Source: Clostridium cellulovorans 743B (GTDB lineage: Bacteria; Bacillota; Clostridia; Clostridiales; Clostridiaceae). From it: 64,000 nt of DNA. The stretch is from assembly GCF_000145275.1 (NCBI RefSeq), contig NC_014393.1, positions 4,774,001-4,838,000 of the forward strand. Reading direction: 5' to 3'. Made by a program: the position numbers and the translations under genes. The first letter of the stretch is position 1; each line of letters begins with the position of its first letter. The notes beneath the pieces are model-generated. The model did no database searches. It worked only from the letters and a program-made list of their open reading frames with translations, and was not told the origin of the DNA. This document shows, piece after piece, positions 26,046-34,302 of this stretch.

Positions 26046-27224
26046 TTATTCAGACTTAAGTTTCAAAATCTGCACAGCTTCAGGAAGGATTAACTTTCCA
26101 TCCACACGCTCTTTTGCAACATAACCAATCATACCGTTACCTGCAAAGAGTTCACGAAGTTCTGCAAATGAACGAGAACCTCTGTCACCGATGTTGTAAT
26201 AGCTGTAGTCACCGAATGCAATCGCATCTTCCGGTGCATATGCAGATGTGTGTACCGCATAACCCAACAATCTATCAGGCTCTCCCGCCTGATAAGAAGG
26301 CTGCCAGATATAAGCACCGTTGTTGTCCTTCAACTTTCTAAGAACAGCAAGGTTCTTGTCGTTGATAATGAAAGAAGCATTCTTTCTATATGGACGCTTA
26401 AGGGCATACACAAGATTGATGATGTCATCTGCCTTGATTGCTGCTGTAAGTGTTTCAGCTACAGTACCACCACCGTTTTCTGCAAACAAACCGAGTGGTC
26501 TGCCTACACCATCACCATTAAGGAAAGCATCCTCTTCTGCATTAGCAAGTGCCTTCCCAAACTGTTCGATGATGTATTTCTCAAGGTTGAATGCACTGTC
26601 ATATAACAACTCTTCTGTTACCTTAATAGCAACATGAAGTTTGTGTGCATCCAAAAGAATCTGAGAGAATGTTGCATCACCAAAAGTTAAAGCGCCACCC
26701 TCTTCAATCCAGGATGCCGCCGGTTTGGTTGCTGCAATATTGATTTTATGCTCACCACTTGTTGTAATGGTGTGTCCGAGTCTTCGCATGATGTTTTCTT
26801 CTGTAAGTACATCAATCATTCTGCTGTCGTATTCTTCCGGTACTAAGTAGCCACCGTCTGCATCGACACCTTCCTGTAACACATTGTTTACACGCTTAAA
26901 GTTAGAACGTAATGCATCAAGCATAGCGTCCTTATACTCATTGGATGCCTTGCCAGTCTTTTTCTCTTCTGCACCCATCTTTGCCATTCCCGGCTTAGTT
27001 GTAAGAGGTGTGTTTACTGGCTTATTAAGTTCTGCCTCCATCTGTTCCTGACGTTCCAAACGTCTGATTTCATTGCTTAATGCGTTGATTTCCTCTTCCA
27101 TACGATTGTATGTAGCATCGTCTTCTGCACTAAGTGTACCTTTATCGGTACGATGTGATTCTAAAAATGCCTTTGCAGCATTCCACGCAGTATTGCGTTT
27201 TTCTCTTAACTCCTGAATAGTCAT
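26046..27224 (-). CDS. Major capsid protein, HK97 fold
   Basis: 392 aa. The N-terminal ~110 residues are the coiled-coil delta/scaffold domain (MTIQELREKRNTAWNAAKAFLESH, EEEINALSNEIRRLERQEQ) removed in maturation. The HK97 capsid core follows (YLVPEEYDSRMIDVL, KINIAATKPAASWIEEGG, DAFLNGDGVGRPLGLF, ending RVDGKLILPEAVQILK). The maturation protease gene lies just upstream. TAGGAGGATTTAATC precedes the ATG. Confidence 0.95.
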   Translation of the reverse strand: MTIQELREKRNTAWNAAKAFLESHRTDKGTLSAEDDATYNRMEEEINALSNEIRRLERQEQMEAELNKPVNTPLTTKPGMAKMGAEEKKTGKASNEYKDAMLDALRSNFKRVNNVLQEGVDADGGYLVPEEYDSRMIDVLTEENIMRRLGHTITTSGEHKINIAATKPAASWIEEGGALTFGDATFSQILLDAHKLHVAIKVTEELLYDSAFNLEKYIIEQFGKALANAEEDAFLNGDGVGRPLGLFAENGGGTVAETLTAAIKADDIINLVYALKRPYRKNASFIINDKNLAVLRKLKDNNGAYIWQPSYQAGEPDRLLGYAVHTSAYAPEDAIAFGDYSYYNIGDRGSRSFAELRELFAGNGMIGYVAKERVDGKLILPEAVQILKLKSE

Positions 27225-27236
27225 GATTAAATCCTC

Positions 27237-28010
27237 CTAAATATGATTTTTGATAATGTCCAAACGCTCCAAAAGAGCATCCACATTTCGTTCATTGGTT
27301 TCCGGTGCAGGGATTTCTGACTGTTGCACCACAGTCTGTTTCTGCTTGCCATACTTGGCAGAAATCTTATTCTGCAAAGCGTTATTTACGGCTCTGCTTG
27401 AAAACATCACCGCTTCCACAGCATCTTCCATGTTGCTGTTTTCTGCCCCACCGTTATCACGGGTAAGCGTTCCATCAGCGAATCCAAGTTCTACCGCCTT
27501 ATTGGCATTCATCCATGTTTCAGAATCCATAAGGTGTGACAGCTTGGCTCTTGAAAGACCTGTCTTTAACACGTAAGCGTTGATAATGGACTCTTTGACT
27601 TCGGCAAGCATATCAATGGCTTTCTGCATTTCTGCATGGTCACCCATTGCGATGGTCATAGGGTTATGAATCATAAGCATGGAAACAGGTGACATAAGCA
27701 CTTCTTTTCCTGCCATAGCAATCACCGATGCCGCAGATGCTGCAATACCATCAATCTTGACTGTGACCTTGCCTTTGTAATTGGAAAGCATATTGTAGAT
27801 TTGTGCCGCAGCTACACAATCACCACCGGGACTGTTAATCCACACCGTGATATCGCCTTCCCCCGCATTGAGTTCATCTTTGAAAAGCTGTGGCGTGACA
27901 TCGTCATCGAACCAGCTTTCCTCTGCGATTGTTCCGTTCAGAAACAGCGTTCTCTCCGCCGGACTGTTCTCCGTCTGAGCCTGATTCTTCCAATTCCAGA
28001 ACTTCTTCAT
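27237..28010 (-). CDS. ClpP-like prohead maturation protease
   Basis: 257 aa from the ATG at 28010 (GGAGAGGAGGAAAACC upstream). It is a ClpP-fold serine protease: INSPGGD oxyanion segment, nucleophile serine in GIAASAASVIAMAG, histidine in MLMIHNPM, and KAVELGFAD downstream. It would cleave the capsid delta domain and other prohead proteins. Its first 107 nt overlap the 3' end of the portal gene in another frame. Confidence 0.9.
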   Translation of the reverse strand: MKKFWNWKNQAQTENSPAERTLFLNGTIAEESWFDDDVTPQLFKDELNAGEGDITVWINSPGGDCVAAAQIYNMLSNYKGKVTVKIDGIAASAASVIAMAGKEVLMSPVSMLMIHNPMTIAMGDHAEMQKAIDMLAEVKESIINAYVLKTGLSRAKLSHLMDSETWMNANKAVELGFADGTLTRDNGGAENSNMEDAVEAVMFSSRAVNNALQNKISAKYGKQKQTVVQQSEIPAPETNERNVDALLERLDIIKNHI

Positions 28011-29265
28011 GGTTTTCCTCCTCTCCACCTTCCGAGCCTTTTGCAAAAAGACCTGCATCCTGTAACTTGGTCATGTTTCCATTGATGAGATACAAATCTC
28101 CACCAAGTTCAGCAGGAATTTTGTCGAGGTTTTCTAACTCACGGATATCGTTTGCACTCATCCAACCGTTCTGTCTGCCAATGGCATAACCATTCATACG
28201 GCTCTGGTAGTCACCTCGAAGAAGCCCGTCCATGTTAAATTTGATAAAATACTTCTTTTTTTCTTGAGCCGTCAGTAAGGAACGCACCATAGCCTGCTCC
28301 CACCTTGAAATCCAAGGGTCAAGCGTGTATTTTACGAACTCCAATGACTGTTGCTCTATATTAGAAAAGCTCGACTTCTCAAGGTCTCCTACCATGTGTG
28401 GTGGGACTCTGAAAATTCGAGCAATTTCATTGATTTGGAACTTCCTCGTTTCGAGGAATTGTGCCTGTTCAGGGCTGATAGAAATCGGTGTGTACTTCAT
28501 TCCTTCTTCCAAAACAGCTACTTTATTTGCGTTGGAACTTCCACCAAAGGTCTGTGTCCAACTCTCCCTTACCCTAGACGGGTCTTTAATAGTGCCGGGA
28601 TGTTCAAGTACACCACTTGGTGCAGCTCCGTTAGCAAAGAACTTGGCTCCATACTCCTCACAGGCAATTGCCATGCCGATAGCATTTTTAGCCATAGCAA
28701 TCGGACTGTATCCTACAAGTCCGTCAAAGCCTAATCCCGGAATATGAAGTACGTCTGTTGCTGCAAGGGTTACCCATTTTCCTTGATTGGTTGGTGCATC
28801 ATCTACCGTCATGTAATACTGGTAGTAGATTTTCCCCTTATCATCTCTGTCCACAGTCATGCGATCAGGCATAAGTGGGTATAGAGCAACAATCTCTCCC
28901 TTACCATTTCTGATAATCTGTGCATAAGCATTGCCCCACAGCAAAAGGTGGGTCATAAGCACTTCTCGAAAGGTATAGGAAGACATCTCCGGATTTGGTT
29001 CATCATGCAATAAAAAATACAGCGGATGGTCGGTAGCTTTTGCTTTGCTACCGTCTCCCCTGTACTCATAAAAATGAAGTGGTAGGCTTGCTACCGCTTC
29101 TGATAAAATCCTCACGCACGAATAGACTGCTGTCATCTGCATCGCACTTCGTTCATTTACCTTTTTACCGCTTGTTGAACTTCCCAAGAAAAATCCATAT
29201 GCACTTCCTGCTGTTCTGTTTGTAGGTTTATCCCTCGACTTGAATATTCCTGACAAAATACCCAT
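27904..29265 (-). CDS. Portal protein, HK97 type
   Basis: 453 aa. Portal features seen are AVYSCVRILSEAVASLPLHFYEY, LLWGNAYAQIIRNGKGE, EYGAKFFANGAAPSGVLEHPG and IARIFRVPPHMVGDLEKSSFSNIEQQ. The last ~45 residues are acidic and low-complexity, and this tail is the part overlapping the protease gene. The portal forms the dodecameric DNA channel and docks the terminase. Confidence 0.93.
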   Translation of the reverse strand: MGILSGIFKSRDKPTNRTAGSAYGFFLGSSTSGKKVNERSAMQMTAVYSCVRILSEAVASLPLHFYEYRGDGSKAKATDHPLYFLLHDEPNPEMSSYTFREVLMTHLLLWGNAYAQIIRNGKGEIVALYPLMPDRMTVDRDDKGKIYYQYYMTVDDAPTNQGKWVTLAATDVLHIPGLGFDGLVGYSPIAMAKNAIGMAIACEEYGAKFFANGAAPSGVLEHPGTIKDPSRVRESWTQTFGGSSNANKVAVLEEGMKYTPISISPEQAQFLETRKFQINEIARIFRVPPHMVGDLEKSSFSNIEQQSLEFVKYTLDPWISRWEQAMVRSLLTAQEKKKYFIKFNMDGLLRGDYQSRMNGYAIGRQNGWMSANDIRELENLDKIPAELGGDLYLINGNMTKLQDAGLFAKGSEGGEEENHEEVLELEESGSDGEQSGGENAVSERNNRRGKLVR

Positions 29266-29283
29266 TTTCTAATCCTCACTTTC

Positions 29284-30885
29284 TTAAAAAACAAGCAACC
29301 CTCGTGTATCGTAGACACTTTCACTCGTGTCATTGCCACATCGGATTGCCCTGTCAAGTGCCATGATTGTTGCAATAGCACCGTCAATCTTTTCTGTTGA
29401 TTTTGCTTTATCGGCCTTAATGTTTCCCGCCGGGTCGTTTCGGATATAAATGTTATCCATGTTCCAACGGAGAACCGGATGCCCATTATGAGCCAGTTTC
29501 TTTTCCAAGGTCAGTTTCATAAGTTCCTTTGTTGGAGGAGACATGGATGCAAATCCCTGCCCCATAGGAACAACCGTAAATCCCATACCCTCTAAGTTCT
29601 GTACCATCTGTACTGCTCCCCATCGGTCAAATGCAATTTCACGGATGTTGTATTTCTCCCCAAGCTGCTCGATAAACTTCTCAATAAAGCCGTAGTGAAC
29701 CACGTTACCTTCCGTGGTCTGCAAATAGCCATCTCTCTCCCAAATGTCATAGGGGACATGGTCTCTTCGCACTCGAAGTTCAAGCGTGTCCTCTGGAACC
29801 CAAAAATACGGAAGCACTATATACTTGTCATCCGCATCAAGTGGTGGAAACACAAGCACGAAGGATGTAAGGTCAGTGGTGCTTGATAAGTCTAAGCCAC
29901 CATAACAAACTCTTCCTTCCAGATCTTCTTCTCGTATGTTCTCTGCACACGCATCCCATTTGTCCATTGGCATCCAACGGACTGCCTGTTTTACCCATTG
30001 GTTCAAACGAAGCTGTCGAAAGGCATTCTCTTCACCCGGATTCTGCTTTGCACTATCACAGGCGGCTTGCACCTTCTCAATGCCAATCGTAATATCCAAA
30101 CTTGGATTTGCTTTTCTCCAAACTTCCGGGTCTGTCCAGTCATCCTCTTGGTCTGCCCCATAAATGACAGGGTAAAATGTAGGGTCAACTTTTCTGCCCT
30201 CTAAAATATCCACAGCCTTCTGATGTAACTCATAGCAGATGCTGTTCGTATCATTTCCCGCTGTTGTGATAATAAAGTGCAGAGGATTTCTTCTTGCATC
30301 CGATGTACCCTTTGTCATCATGTCAAAGAACTTACGGTCTTTCTGAACCCATAACTCGTCAAACACAAGACAGCTTACGTTTACACCGGATTTGCCTGCA
30401 ACGTCTGCTGACAATGCCTTATAGGAACTGTTTGTGGGACCGAAACCGATAGTCTTTCTACTTGGTCTTAAGTCACATCTTTTCATAAGAGCCGGACTAA
30501 GACGAACCATGTCACACGCTACATCAAATACAAGCGAGGCTTGGTCTCTGTCAGCAGCACAACCGTACACTTCGGCTCTCTGCTCCCCATCGGCACAAAG
30601 CATATACAATGCGATGGCAGCCGCAAGTTCCGACTTTCCACATTTCTTCGGTACTTCGATGTACGCTGTCGTAAATTGTCGATACCCGTCGGGTTTTAAT
30701 GTTCCAAAAATATCTCTGATTATCTGTTCCTGCCAATCTATAAGTTCGAATGGCTGATTATAGAACTCGCCCTTTGTATGCTTAAGCTGTTCAATAAAGG
30801 CAACCACAAAATCAGCCGCCTCCTTGTCATAGATGGAGTCCTTGGCTTTAAACTTGGTAGGAACATACTTTTTTAGTTTTCTCAA
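29284..30885 (-). CDS. Terminase large subunit
   Basis: 533 aa, starting at the TTG at 30885 behind GGAGGTGGAGAA; an upstream ATG at 30912 lies in the terminator stem region and is rejected. It is a Terminase_1-type ATPase with a Walker A-like VPKKCGKSELAA, Walker B VSCLVFDELWVQ (acidic DE), and the motor-coupling segment FIITTAGND. The RNase H-like nuclease domain contains YGGLDLSSTTD and IAFDRWGAVQM. It packages and cuts concatemeric DNA. The small subunit lies 7.8 kb away at 38661-39200, an unusual separation. Confidence 0.93.
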   Translation of the reverse strand: MRKLKKYVPTKFKAKDSIYDKEAADFVVAFIEQLKHTKGEFYNQPFELIDWQEQIIRDIFGTLKPDGYRQFTTAYIEVPKKCGKSELAAAIALYMLCADGEQRAEVYGCAADRDQASLVFDVACDMVRLSPALMKRCDLRPSRKTIGFGPTNSSYKALSADVAGKSGVNVSCLVFDELWVQKDRKFFDMMTKGTSDARRNPLHFIITTAGNDTNSICYELHQKAVDILEGRKVDPTFYPVIYGADQEDDWTDPEVWRKANPSLDITIGIEKVQAACDSAKQNPGEENAFRQLRLNQWVKQAVRWMPMDKWDACAENIREEDLEGRVCYGGLDLSSTTDLTSFVLVFPPLDADDKYIVLPYFWVPEDTLELRVRRDHVPYDIWERDGYLQTTEGNVVHYGFIEKFIEQLGEKYNIREIAFDRWGAVQMVQNLEGMGFTVVPMGQGFASMSPPTKELMKLTLEKKLAHNGHPVLRWNMDNIYIRNDPAGNIKADKAKSTEKIDGAIATIMALDRAIRCGNDTSESVYDTRGLLVF

Positions 30886-30910
30886 TTCTCCACCTCCAAA
30901 AATGGACAGC

Positions 30911-30935
30911 AAAAAAGACCCCTTTCGGAGTCTTC
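30911..30935 (-). terminator. Terminator-like hairpin just upstream of the large terminase gene
   Basis: Stem AAGACTCC/GGGGTCTT with a GAAA loop, followed in the minus direction by TTTTTTGC, ending 26 bp before the terminase start. It would partly separate the cargo block from the structural operon. Confidence 0.65.
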
Positions 30936-30949
30936 TGCAAAATTTACTT

Positions 30950-31120
30950 TTATTCTTTGATGGCTACAAATCCAAACTGGTCAAATAAGGCATGAGGGTC
31001 GATTTGGTAAATCTTCCAACCATCCATCTCTCCAATGTATCTCTCTCCCCCAAGAAGTGCCGCAACCTTTAATGCGTGGCATCTTGTTTTGTTGTAGGAA
31101 AAAATAATCTCGTTTGTCAT
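30950..31120 (-). CDS. Small phage protein, unknown function (56 aa)
   Basis: Reads MTNEIIFSYNKTRC and ends FGFVAIKE. The ATG at 31118-31120 has GAAGGAGGCAAACGCC upstream. No motif is recognised beyond a GGERYIGEMDGW turn. It is the last gene of the cargo block before the terminator at 30911-30935, and a conserved phage promoter (31151-31179) lies 30 bp upstream. The ribosome site, dedicated promoter and clean frame support a real gene. Confidence 0.6.
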   Translation of the reverse strand: MTNEIIFSYNKTRCHALKVAALLGGERYIGEMDGWKIYQIDPHALFDQFGFVAIKE

Positions 31121-31150
31121 GGCGTTTGCCTCCTTCGTTTTCGTTATGTG

Positions 31151-31179
31151 TACATTACCGTACTATCACACATATTGGA
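31151..31179 (-). promoter_or_regulatory. Conserved phage promoter, copy 2 (variant)
   Basis: On the minus strand: TTCCAA, a 17-bp spacer ending ATAGTACGG, then TAATGT. It has the same spacer sequence and geometry as the three other copies, with a weaker -35. It drives the 56-aa gene at 30950-31120. Confidence 0.55.
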
Positions 31180-31221
31180 ATACGACTATCCACCAGAGTT
31201 GTTGCCACATAATTGTGTATA

Positions 31222-31431
31222 TTATAATCCGCGCTGTTCGCACTGATGTATTGTCTGAATTATGGAATCCTGTTCTTCTTTGGAAACCCCTATGCTTTCA
31301 AGTGCCTCTCTCGTTCCACAGTCGGGGCAAATCGGCGTTTTACCATCCTTCCTTGAAGTAGCAGGCACTCCTCGGTATGAATTGCCACAGAAGGGGCAAA
31401 TTTGAATTCTTGCAATGTTGTTTGTTTTCAT
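31222..31431 (-). CDS. Zinc-ribbon small protein
   Basis: 69 aa with two CxxC knuckles, CPFCGNSY and CPDCGTREAL, spaced as a zinc ribbon, and a helical C-terminus (GVSKEEQDSIIQTIHQCEQ). The start overlaps the cyclotransferase stop (TAATGA), so the two are coupled. Similar small ribbons occur in clostridial conjugative elements beside amidoligase genes. Function is unknown. Confidence 0.72.
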   Translation of the reverse strand: MKTNNIARIQICPFCGNSYRGVPATSRKDGKTPICPDCGTREALESIGVSKEEQDSIIQTIHQCEQRGL

Positions 31432-31895
31432 TATATTCCAAGCTCCTTTCTGCTTTTTCTGATTGCGTTCATCAGAAGGCTTTGGTCGAATTTAAAGGTG
31501 TTATATCCTGTGATGCAGGTCTGCACATAATTCCATGTTGGTATCCCAAATGGTCTGTCCTCGTGCATGATGTAAACAAAAGCGTCTCTCAATCGTTCTT
31601 TTTTACTTTTAATGCCTGTTACCACAATCTGCATTTCCTTTTTATAATAAAAGGTTGGGAATCCTTCGTATCGGTCAAGTGCAGCCTCATCCTCTTCTTC
31701 CACCGACCAAACTGCAACAGGTACTTTCGCACCTTCCTTTGGTTCAATCGTAAGATAAGAACCGGACTTGCTACCCTTAAATAAAAGTTCGTAATCCTCA
31801 ATTACTGCTGTTCCAACCACCCTTGCTGTTGGGCATCGAAATCTCATCTGCGTTACATTCAAGTTGCTGCCGTAGGCTAAATAATATCGTTTCAT
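31431..31895 (-). CDS. Gamma-glutamylcyclotransferase (AIG2-like)
   Basis: 154 aa from the ATG at 31895, preceded by AGAAAGGAAGGAAAGCAG. The GGCT fold is recognised by YLAYGSNLN (substrate-binding YGSN), AVIEDYELLFKG, YLTIEPKEGAKVPVAVW and the catalytic-glutamate segment ALDRYEGFP. These enzymes cleave gamma-glutamyl amides to 5-oxoproline and the free amine. The next gene upstream is an amidoligase, which makes the opposite kind of bond, suggesting a paired modification/removal or processing system. It starts 86 bp after the amidoligase stop. Confidence 0.85.
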   Translation of the reverse strand: MKRYYLAYGSNLNVTQMRFRCPTARVVGTAVIEDYELLFKGSKSGSYLTIEPKEGAKVPVAVWSVEEEDEAALDRYEGFPTFYYKKEMQIVVTGIKSKKERLRDAFVYIMHEDRPFGIPTWNYVQTCITGYNTFKFDQSLLMNAIRKSRKELGI

Positions 31896-31980
31896 CTGCT
31901 TTCCTTCCTTTCTAGGGCTATACCCTTCTACCACCTTAAGACCGCCGTGGCGGTCAAAGGCAGGCCTGTGGCTATTCTCT

Positions 31981-32928
31981 TCAAGCCACTCGACCTCTTC
32001 GGAAAGCTGTGTCTCCGTCAAGTCTCTTCGTATAAAGGTCTCTTGCTGTTTTGAATTCATCCCCAATAAATCCAAGGCGAAGGAGCCAAGTTCTCATTGC
32101 GTATTTTGGATTTTCGGTCTGCTGTGGCTTTGCACTTGCTGACCTTACTTCCTTTGCCAATTGGCTAAGTGCGAGGCAAAGCTGAATGTAAGCTTTAAGC
32201 TGTCCTGCGTGTAAGCCGTTCTGCTTTCCGTTTGCAGGTGCTTCGAATTGGAAAAGTCGAAATTCAACCGTTCCCTTTGTGAAAGTTGCGTGAAGGTTTA
32301 ACATGTGGTATCGGCTGTCGTTGTAATGGTGGTTTCTGCCGTAACCTGCGTTTTGGCTGTTGTACCAAATGTCTGCCAATGCCGACATGGTTTTTGGTTT
32401 TCTTCTGTTAAGCTGTTCCAAAAATCGTGGGTCAACCGTTCTGCAATATCTGTTCATTCTGCCTCGGTCAAGTTTTAAGGCATCTGCTAAAAGGCTTTCG
32501 TGGCTCGCCATAATGTTTGCCAAGTTTCTAAGGCTCTGTGGTGTGTGTCCGTTTGCTCCGATGTGGATGTGAACTCCGCATCCTCTTGTGGCATCGCTCT
32601 TTGCTCCAGCCTTTCTTAAAATTCGGATGAGTTCCTGCAGTTTTTCGATGTCTGCGTAGGTAAGGATTGGCGTTACCAATTCGCATTTCTCGCTGTCTGC
32701 TCCTGCAATGCTTACGTCTCTTTGAAATTTCCATTCTCTTCCCTGCTCGTCCCATGCTGACCAAGTGCAGTATCCGTTTCTTCCATCTGTGTATTCAAAT
32801 CGGTTGGTTCCGAAAAATCCGGCTGCAAGTTTTGCTGCCTTTTCTCTTTTGATGTTGTTCATCTCAACCTCAACTCCGATGGTCTGTTTCTTCATTTCTT
32901 CAATCTGTCTTGCTGTTTTTTCGTTCAT
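31981..32928 (-). CDS. Amidoligase (glutamine-synthetase-like fold)
   Basis: 315 aa of the Amidoligase_2 family, an ATP-dependent COOH-NH2 ligase with a glutamine-synthetase-like fold. Visible motifs are the early GVEVEMN (metal/ATP site), SEKCELVTPIL, GCGVHIHIGANGHTP and VEFRLFQF near the end of the catalytic domain. The last ~40 residues (MRTWLLRLGFIGDEFK...) form a separate tail also found on the 33445-34116 protein. Substrates of phage members are unknown; peptide or cell-wall amide formation has been proposed for the family. CGGAGGCAGACA precedes the ATG, and its own promoter is at 32970-32998. Confidence 0.85.
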   Translation of the reverse strand: MNEKTARQIEEMKKQTIGVEVEMNNIKREKAAKLAAGFFGTNRFEYTDGRNGYCTWSAWDEQGREWKFQRDVSIAGADSEKCELVTPILTYADIEKLQELIRILRKAGAKSDATRGCGVHIHIGANGHTPQSLRNLANIMASHESLLADALKLDRGRMNRYCRTVDPRFLEQLNRRKPKTMSALADIWYNSQNAGYGRNHHYNDSRYHMLNLHATFTKGTVEFRLFQFEAPANGKQNGLHAGQLKAYIQLCLALSQLAKEVRSASAKPQQTENPKYAMRTWLLRLGFIGDEFKTARDLYTKRLDGDTAFRRGRVA

Positions 32929-32969
32929 TGTCTGCCTCCGTTTTATGTGTTTTCCCTTTCGGTGTACAC

Positions 32970-32998
32970 ATATTCCCGTACTATGCAGATATTATCAA
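32970..32998 (-). promoter_or_regulatory. Conserved phage promoter, copy 3
   Basis: On the minus strand: TTGATA (32993-32998), a 17-bp spacer ending ATAGTACGG, then GAATAT (32970-32975) and GTGTACACC. It lies 41 bp before the amidoligase start. Confidence 0.65.
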
Positions 32999-33049
32999 TA
33001 CAACTACTACACAAAGATACACACATCAAATTGTGTACATTATGGTGGT

Positions 33050-33439
33050 TTATTCCTCATCTGTGCAAGTAGTAAGCCCCATCAATAGTTCGGTATAAAT
33101 CTTGGTGTAACGTTCACATTCACTACCTTCTGAACCCGCAATTGCTCTGAGGTAAAAATCAGCTGCCTCTTTGCGAGAATCCCATGTTTCTTCCTTACCG
33201 TAGCAGATTATCTTAACGCTATCCAATTTTCTACAAGCATCTTCTCCGTAGACAACATTGAGTCCACTACCATTATCCCAAGAAACCATAATGGATGCTG
33301 TGTCATCGACTCCCCTTACTGTTCCCTTCGTTCCAATCGGTGGTGCTTGGAAATCATCCATTTGCACCAGCTCCACCCTCGTTCCAACCGGATATTCTTT
33401 TCTTACCTGTTCTACAATCTCTCTGCTTGGAAATCTCAT
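33050..33439 (-). CDS. DUF4314-type small protein
   Basis: 129 aa. The N-terminal ~70 residues are an SH3-like DUF4314 domain (YPVGTRVELVQMDD, GTKGTVRGVDDTASIMVSWDNGSGLNVVYGED). A second conserved C-terminal segment reads KIICYGKEETWDSRKEAADFYLRA. This protein is common in clostridial plasmids, conjugative elements and phages beside amidoligase genes, with no known function. It starts 5 bp after the next gene upstream stops. Confidence 0.8.
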   Translation of the reverse strand: MRFPSREIVEQVRKEYPVGTRVELVQMDDFQAPPIGTKGTVRGVDDTASIMVSWDNGSGLNVVYGEDACRKLDSVKIICYGKEETWDSRKEAADFYLRAIAGSEGSECERYTKIYTELLMGLTTCTDEE

Positions 33440-33444
33440 TATTC

Positions 33445-34116
33445 CTACTCCTCCTTTTGCTTTTTGAATGCCGAAGAACCATCAAGGTTCTCAAGTAAAA
33501 TTTTTCTGTCTGCCTTAAATTCATCACCGATGAATCCAAGTCTCAAAAGGAAACAGCGGAATGCGTATTTCTCATTCTCATCTTCCCTTGGCTTTGCCGT
33601 GATTCTCTTTTGGTTCTTTGCCATCTCACAAATGGCTGTAACAAACTTTGTGTATGTCTGCACCCTTTGTGGATCCAATTCAGAGAACCAAGGGAACTCA
33701 ATCTTGTCATCTTTTACGTTAATCACTAGGCTCTGCTTTTTAAATGCACTGCTGAACAATCTGCCCTTGCTCTCAAGGATTCTAAAAAGATTGTCGATTG
33801 CCTCATCTGTAAAGCCTTCCTTTAGAACCGAAATGATAAGTTCATTCGTTTCTGTGGTTTCATCCCACTCTGTTGGGGAGTTGCCTGTTTCCATTACACA
33901 AGCATCCACCACTCTGCTACTCTTTTCAATTCCGACTGGGTCTGTATCATTCAAGTCTTCCCACGAAAGTGTGCCATCCTTCTCAACCCTAAAAATGTCG
34001 ATTTGATATGCACATGATGGAACTCCAAGATACTTTGCTTTGACTCCCAGTTCCTTTTCAATGGCTTTAACCATTTTCTTGCGAGCATCCCCGCTTACAT
34101 TAAAATGTAATACCAT
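33445..34116 (-). CDS. Conserved mobile-element protein (virulence-related family)
   Basis: 223 aa. The N-terminus (MVLHFNVSGDARKKMVKAIEKELG, AKYLGVPSCAYQID) and the middle (FPWFSELDP, AICEMAKNQKRITAK) match a family labelled virulence-related in clostridial mobile elements, although no activity is known. The C-terminal ~40 residues (KYAFRCFLLRLGFIGDEFKADRK) closely resemble the tail of the amidoligase at 31981-32928. ATAGGAGGTACGCAAA precedes the ATG, and a conserved phage promoter lies at 34149-34177. It heads the DUF4314/amidoligase/cyclotransferase group. Confidence 0.75.
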   Translation of the reverse strand: MVLHFNVSGDARKKMVKAIEKELGVKAKYLGVPSCAYQIDIFRVEKDGTLSWEDLNDTDPVGIEKSSRVVDACVMETGNSPTEWDETTETNELIISVLKEGFTDEAIDNLFRILESKGRLFSSAFKKQSLVINVKDDKIEFPWFSELDPQRVQTYTKFVTAICEMAKNQKRITAKPREDENEKYAFRCFLLRLGFIGDEFKADRKILLENLDGSSAFKKQKEE

Positions 34117-34148
34117 TTTGCGTACCTCCTATTCTTTTGGTAGTACAC

Positions 34149-34177
34149 ATATTCCCGTACTATCGGTGTAATAGCAA
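34149..34177 (-). promoter_or_regulatory. Conserved phage promoter, copy 4
   Basis: On the minus strand: TTGCTA (34172-34177), a 17-bp spacer ending ATAGTACGG, then GAATAT (34149-34154) and GTGTAC. It lies 32 bp upstream of the 34116 start. Confidence 0.65.
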
Positions 34178-34261
34178 CGATTATTTCAGATAAAACGTGT
34201 AGAATACCACACGAATAATTCCTACATAATTTGTGCATAGTACATAGGGAATATGTGAAAA

Positions 34262-34287
34262 ACGGAAGTGGAAATCCCCACTCCCGT
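34262..34287 (-). terminator. Terminator after the 34303 gene
   Basis: A 10-bp stem (ACGGGAGTGG/CCACTTCCGT, one mismatch) followed in the minus direction by TTTTTC, 16 bp after the stop at 34303. Confidence 0.7.
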
Positions 34288-34302
34288 CTACTCATTTAAG
34301 GC

